From contig JAKBRR010000057.1 of NCBI GenBank assembly GCA_021845325.1, positions 1 to 8,355 of the forward strand: a stretch of DNA of 8,355 nt. Reading direction: 5' to 3'. Both the position numbers and the translations under genes were made by a program. Source of the stretch: Thermoplasmata archaeon. Lineage in GTDB: Archaea; Thermoplasmatota; Thermoplasmata; Thermoplasmatales; Thermoplasmataceae. This document shows positions 6,389 to 8,355 of the stretch, one piece after another. Positions within the stretch are counted from its first letter, which is position 1. Every line of letters begins with the position of its first letter. The notes beneath the pieces were generated by a model. It worked only from the letters and a program-made list of their open reading frames with translations, was not told the DNA's origin and ran no database searches.

Positions 6389-6957
6389 AATCACCTAAAC
6401 AGAATGTTAACAATACAAGCGAGATCTACATATCAGTAGACATAGAAGCCTCTGGTCCAATTCCATGTAAATATAGCATGCTCTCGCTCGGGGCGTGTGT
6501 AGTCGGCGATACCAGTAGTAACTTTTATTCTGAGATTAAACCAATCAACGATTCATTTGTTCCACAAGCAATTGAAATTAGTGGTTTTAATCTTGACCAT
6601 CTAAAATCCGCTGGACTTGAGCCAGAAACAGCTCTTAAATCCTTTGCTGAATGGATTGAGCGTATTTCAAACAATAAAATTCCGATTTTTGTAGGTTTTA
6701 ATGCTCCGTTCGACTGGCAATTTATAAATTGGTATTTTCATATTTATACTGGTTCTAATCCCTTTGGAATAAATGCAATTGATATTAAAGCTTACTTTAT
6801 GGGTGCGGCAGGTATAGCGTGGAGCAAGACCTCCTCCAGCAATCTACCCGAATGGCTAAAAGCGGAGAATAAAGAGAAGCATAACGCATTGAATGATGCG
6901 ATTTCACAGTCTATTATTTTCGAGCGATTACTTAAATGGAACCGTGATAAGCGATGA
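6385..6957 (+). CDS. DEDDh 3'-5' exonuclease (DnaQ/TREX-like), Cap18-like
   Basis: This 190-residue protein carries all DEDDh metal-binding residues: D19 and E21 in SVDIEASGP (ExoI), D110 in GFNAPFDWQF (ExoII), and H166 and D171 in KHNALNDAI (ExoIII, Hx4D). The first 13 residues are a polar lead-in. The size suits a stand-alone nuclease domain such as RNase T, TREX or a DnaQ-like protein. It should remove nucleotides from 3' ends of DNA or RNA with two metal ions. DEDDh exonucleases are known CBASS accessories (Cap18). Its ATG overlaps the previous stop (ATGA), and its own stop overlaps the next ATG in the same way, so the last three genes are translationally linked. Whether it attacks phage DNA, trims RNA or degrades a signal cannot be read here. 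Confidence 0.9.
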   Translation: MKSPKQNVNNTSEIYISVDIEASGPIPCKYSMLSLGACVVGDTSSNFYSEIKPINDSFVPQAIEISGFNLDHLKSAGLEPETALKSFAEWIERISNNKIPIFVGFNAPFDWQFINWYFHIYTGSNPFGINAIDIKAYFMGAAGIAWSKTSSSNLPEWLKAENKEKHNALNDAISQSIIFERLLKWNRDKR

Positions 6958-7709
6958 CTTCTGATTTGTCTGTTGTTCGTGTAAAGAGGGATAAATGGCA
7001 AGATGGCGATGATGGCTCTTTGATAAAATCAAACATATCCAACATAGATAATTACGAATCACCTATTATTTGCGGACTAGACATAGTGGAAGGGTATAAA
7101 AAATGTAAAAAGTTAGTCATAGACGCAGGTTTCAAAACTGAAATAGAATGGCAAAGCAATATAGACATAGACCAGCTTACTGAAAGTACCTTTCTTCGTG
7201 AGCATGCATGGGTAACTTTATCTTCAGGTATGAAAGAAAAAGTTGTTCGTACTATATTCCAAAGATTTTCTCAAATATTTTACAATTGGAAATCAGCAGA
7301 AGTTATTATGAAAAACGAACATCTTTGCAGAGATGCAGCGTTTGCAATCTTTGCCAACAATAAAAAGATTGAGGCCATCTTGCAAACTTCCCGCATAATC
7401 TCTACTGATGGTTTTGAGGAAGTAAAGAGATCAATAATGGAGAATCCTGAAAAGATATTGATGGAATTCCCATATATTGGGCCAGTCACATATTATCATT
7501 TAGCTAAGAATATCGGGCTACATGTTGCAAAACCAGATAGACATCTATCTAAACTTGCCAGAGAGCTTAATATTTCAAGTGTCCAAACACTATGTAGCTA
7601 TATAGGGAAAAGAACTGGCGATATTATTCCTGTGGTTGACATTGTGCTTTGGAGATATGCAACAATAACAGAAGACTTTGTGATTAAATTTATTGAATTA
7701 TCTAAATAA
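6954..7709 (+). CDS. OGG-like HhH-GPD DNA glycosylase, type IV CBASS Cap11-like
   Basis: This 251-residue, largely helical protein carries a helix-hairpin-helix at residues 171-188 (FPYIGPVTYYHLAKNIG) followed by KPDRH (193-197). D195 is the conserved catalytic Asp of the HhH-GPD superfamily. Aligned by eye to OGG1 and EndoIII (GVGxK), the position of the catalytic Schiff-base lysine is Val (about V178), so lyase chemistry by the usual route is doubtful. A nearby lysine, K185 or K193, could substitute in this divergent family. OGG-type proteins are a diagnostic partner of QueC-like proteins and CD-NTases in type IV CBASS (Cap11 as I recall). It may excise a modified base from DNA or act on another glycosidic bond. 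ATG 6954 overlaps the exonuclease stop and has GTGAT at 6944-6948 as ribosome site. It is the last gene of the operon. Confidence 0.8.
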   Translation: MTSDLSVVRVKRDKWQDGDDGSLIKSNISNIDNYESPIICGLDIVEGYKKCKKLVIDAGFKTEIEWQSNIDIDQLTESTFLREHAWVTLSSGMKEKVVRTIFQRFSQIFYNWKSAEVIMKNEHLCRDAAFAIFANNKKIEAILQTSRIISTDGFEEVKRSIMENPEKILMEFPYIGPVTYYHLAKNIGLHVAKPDRHLSKLARELNISSVQTLCSYIGKRTGDIIPVVDIVLWRYATITEDFVIKFIELSK

Positions 7710-7728
7710 TTGTGAATTATGCTCACAA
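7710..7728 (+). terminator. possible hairpin just after the operon
   Basis: TTGTGA (7710-7715) and TCACAA (7723-7728) can form a six-base-pair stem with a seven-base loop directly after the last stop codon. It is AT-rich and no U-run follows, so it is a weak terminator candidate or an RNA 3'-end structure. Confidence 0.25.
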
Positions 7729-7789
7729 GTTCAAACAAACTATTAAAATTGATGTGTCTGGTGTATCCTATCTTTGCCCTATTTTAACA

Positions 7790-8096
7790 CTACAGTTCAA
7801 TTGAAAGTTTTTCAATGAGAGTTTCTTGGTCTTTTGTGTGTTCAATGGTACTGTGCTAACCGCTGTTGTAAAAAAACTCCTTGATGTCTGCCATGATCTC
7901 CACAGCACGGTTGTATGTCAATCCGCACCTGTTGACGATAATTGCGATGATTGCATACCCGGGAATGAGAGGAACACCCTCGCCCGCGTTCCCTCTTCTG
8001 TATGCTCATAAAAGAGTTCCATTATGTATTTTGAATACATGAATTCCTTCCCAACCACATCCCATTTCCTGTATATTTTCAGAATGTCCTCCACGG
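7790..8096 (-). pseudogene. C-terminal remnant of an IS4/IS1634-like transposase
   Basis: On the minus strand from about 8094, the frame reads VEDILKIYRKWDVVGKEF, then MELFYEHTEEGTRARVFLSF. After a frameshift near 7950-7960 it continues YAIIAIIVNRCGL, TYNRAVEIMADIKEFF, a TAG at 7858-7856, HTKDQETLIEKLSIEL and a final TAG at 7792-7790. This matches the C-terminal pattern of IS4/IS1634-type transposases (iYrkkdvVEk.F...K ... h.eet..g..fv.Fial ... l.ki). The usual VVEKxF is degraded to VVGKEF. Only about 100 of some 400-500 residues remain, with one frameshift and one internal stop, so it is inactive. The left IS end would fall at about 7720-7790, but no terminal repeat could be confirmed. The plus-strand open frame at 7826-8011 is its shadow. 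Confidence 0.62.
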
Positions 8097-8355
8097 AAAT
8101 GCAACTGGTATTTCCCTTTCTGAGATTACCTATTCTACTTTAGGAATGTCAACTGGCGCAATGCTTTCTTTTCTGAGAACTAAGTTTAACCTTAAGCACT
8201 CCTATATTTTTATGCTTATTTTCGCTGTTGGATGTTTTCTAATTCCATCTTCCACAAGTTTTGCCATGTACATCGGATTTCAGACTACACATGGAGTTGG
8301 AAATCCCGGCAATAGAATAAGCAGAAATACTGTTATAATGAACATGGTTCCAAAA
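8097..8355 (+). pseudogene. truncated MFS transporter, runs off the right edge
   Basis: From about 8098 to the window end the plus strand is open for some 85 codons in one frame. It reads STLGMSTGAMLSFLRTKFN, then a hydrophobic helix (YIFMLIFAVGCFLIP) and FAMYIGFQTTHGVGNPGN ending in MVPK. This matches major facilitator superfamily transporters around TM2 to TM4: the loop 2-3 region, TM3, and the 'GxGnA...P...d.vP' stretch after TM4. The normal N-terminus and TM1 are missing. Upstream sequence changes abruptly into the minus-strand transposase remnant, so the 5' end was probably lost by insertion or recombination. The next in-frame Met is at 8146. Whether the rest is intact is beyond the window, and the usual loop 2-3 motif is already eroded (FLRTKFN). 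Confidence 0.5.

Noticed and set aside
2351..7709. Qat or Dpd (7-deazaguanine DNA modification) system
   Set aside because: The QueC-like protein suggested these, but there is no QatA ATPase, QatD TatD nuclease or DpdA-type transglycosylase, while a clear CD-NTase is present.
7826..8011. 61-codon plus-strand open frame with several cysteines
   Set aside because: It lies opposite the transposase remnant, which matches a known family pattern; the plus-strand frame matches nothing.
1..8355. CRISPR array or tandem repeats
   Set aside because: No regularly spaced repeats were seen anywhere in the window.

Overview
The window looks archaeal, most likely a methanogen of the Methanosarcina group; the genus is inferred. 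The signs are a tRNA-Phe with no encoded CCA and a TATA-like box about 28 bases upstream, a BRE/TATA-like promoter before the operon, GGAGGT and GTGAT ribosome sites with GTG and TTG starts, AT-rich DNA, and remnants of a transposase of a kind common in methanogens.

Layout. Bases 51-123 hold tRNA-Phe(GAA). Bases 124-2290 hold no intact gene. Minus-strand reading shows two stretches of decayed coding sequence (about 263-843 and 1174-2012) full of stops and frameshifts, one ending in what looks like a RelB/Phd-type antitoxin remnant. Bases 2296-7709 carry one compact six-gene plus-strand operon. Bases 7790-8096 are the decayed C-terminal part of an IS4/IS1634-like transposase on the minus strand. 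It abuts, at about 8097, a truncated MFS transporter reading off the right edge.

The operon, in order: QueC-like enzyme (2351-2935); CD-NTase nucleotide cyclase (2937-3890); a fusion of a PfkB-type kinase fold with a nucleoside 2-deoxyribosyltransferase (NDT)-like domain (3926-5131); a SLOG-like plus NDT/TIR-like protein (5222-6388); a DEDDh 3'-5' exonuclease (6385-6957); an OGG-like HhH-GPD glycosylase (6954-7709). CD-NTase with QueC-like and OGG-like partners is the hallmark of type IV CBASS anti-phage defence. Here there is no tRNA-guanine transglycosylase (TGT, Cap10), and two N-glycosidase-fold proteins plus an exonuclease are present.

Working model (inference): the CD-NTase begins Met-Gly-Gly-Gly, so Met removal would expose a glycine that the adjacent QueC-like enzyme could modify with a 7-deazaguanine, as recently reported for type IV CBASS. 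On infection the CD-NTase would make a nucleotide signal sensed by the SLOG-like domain, triggering nucleotide or NAD breakdown. The kinase-NDT fusion, glycosylase and exonuclease would process nucleobases, nucleotides or DNA. The two-protein nucleotide/nucleoside module is the least familiar part and the best candidate for something undescribed.
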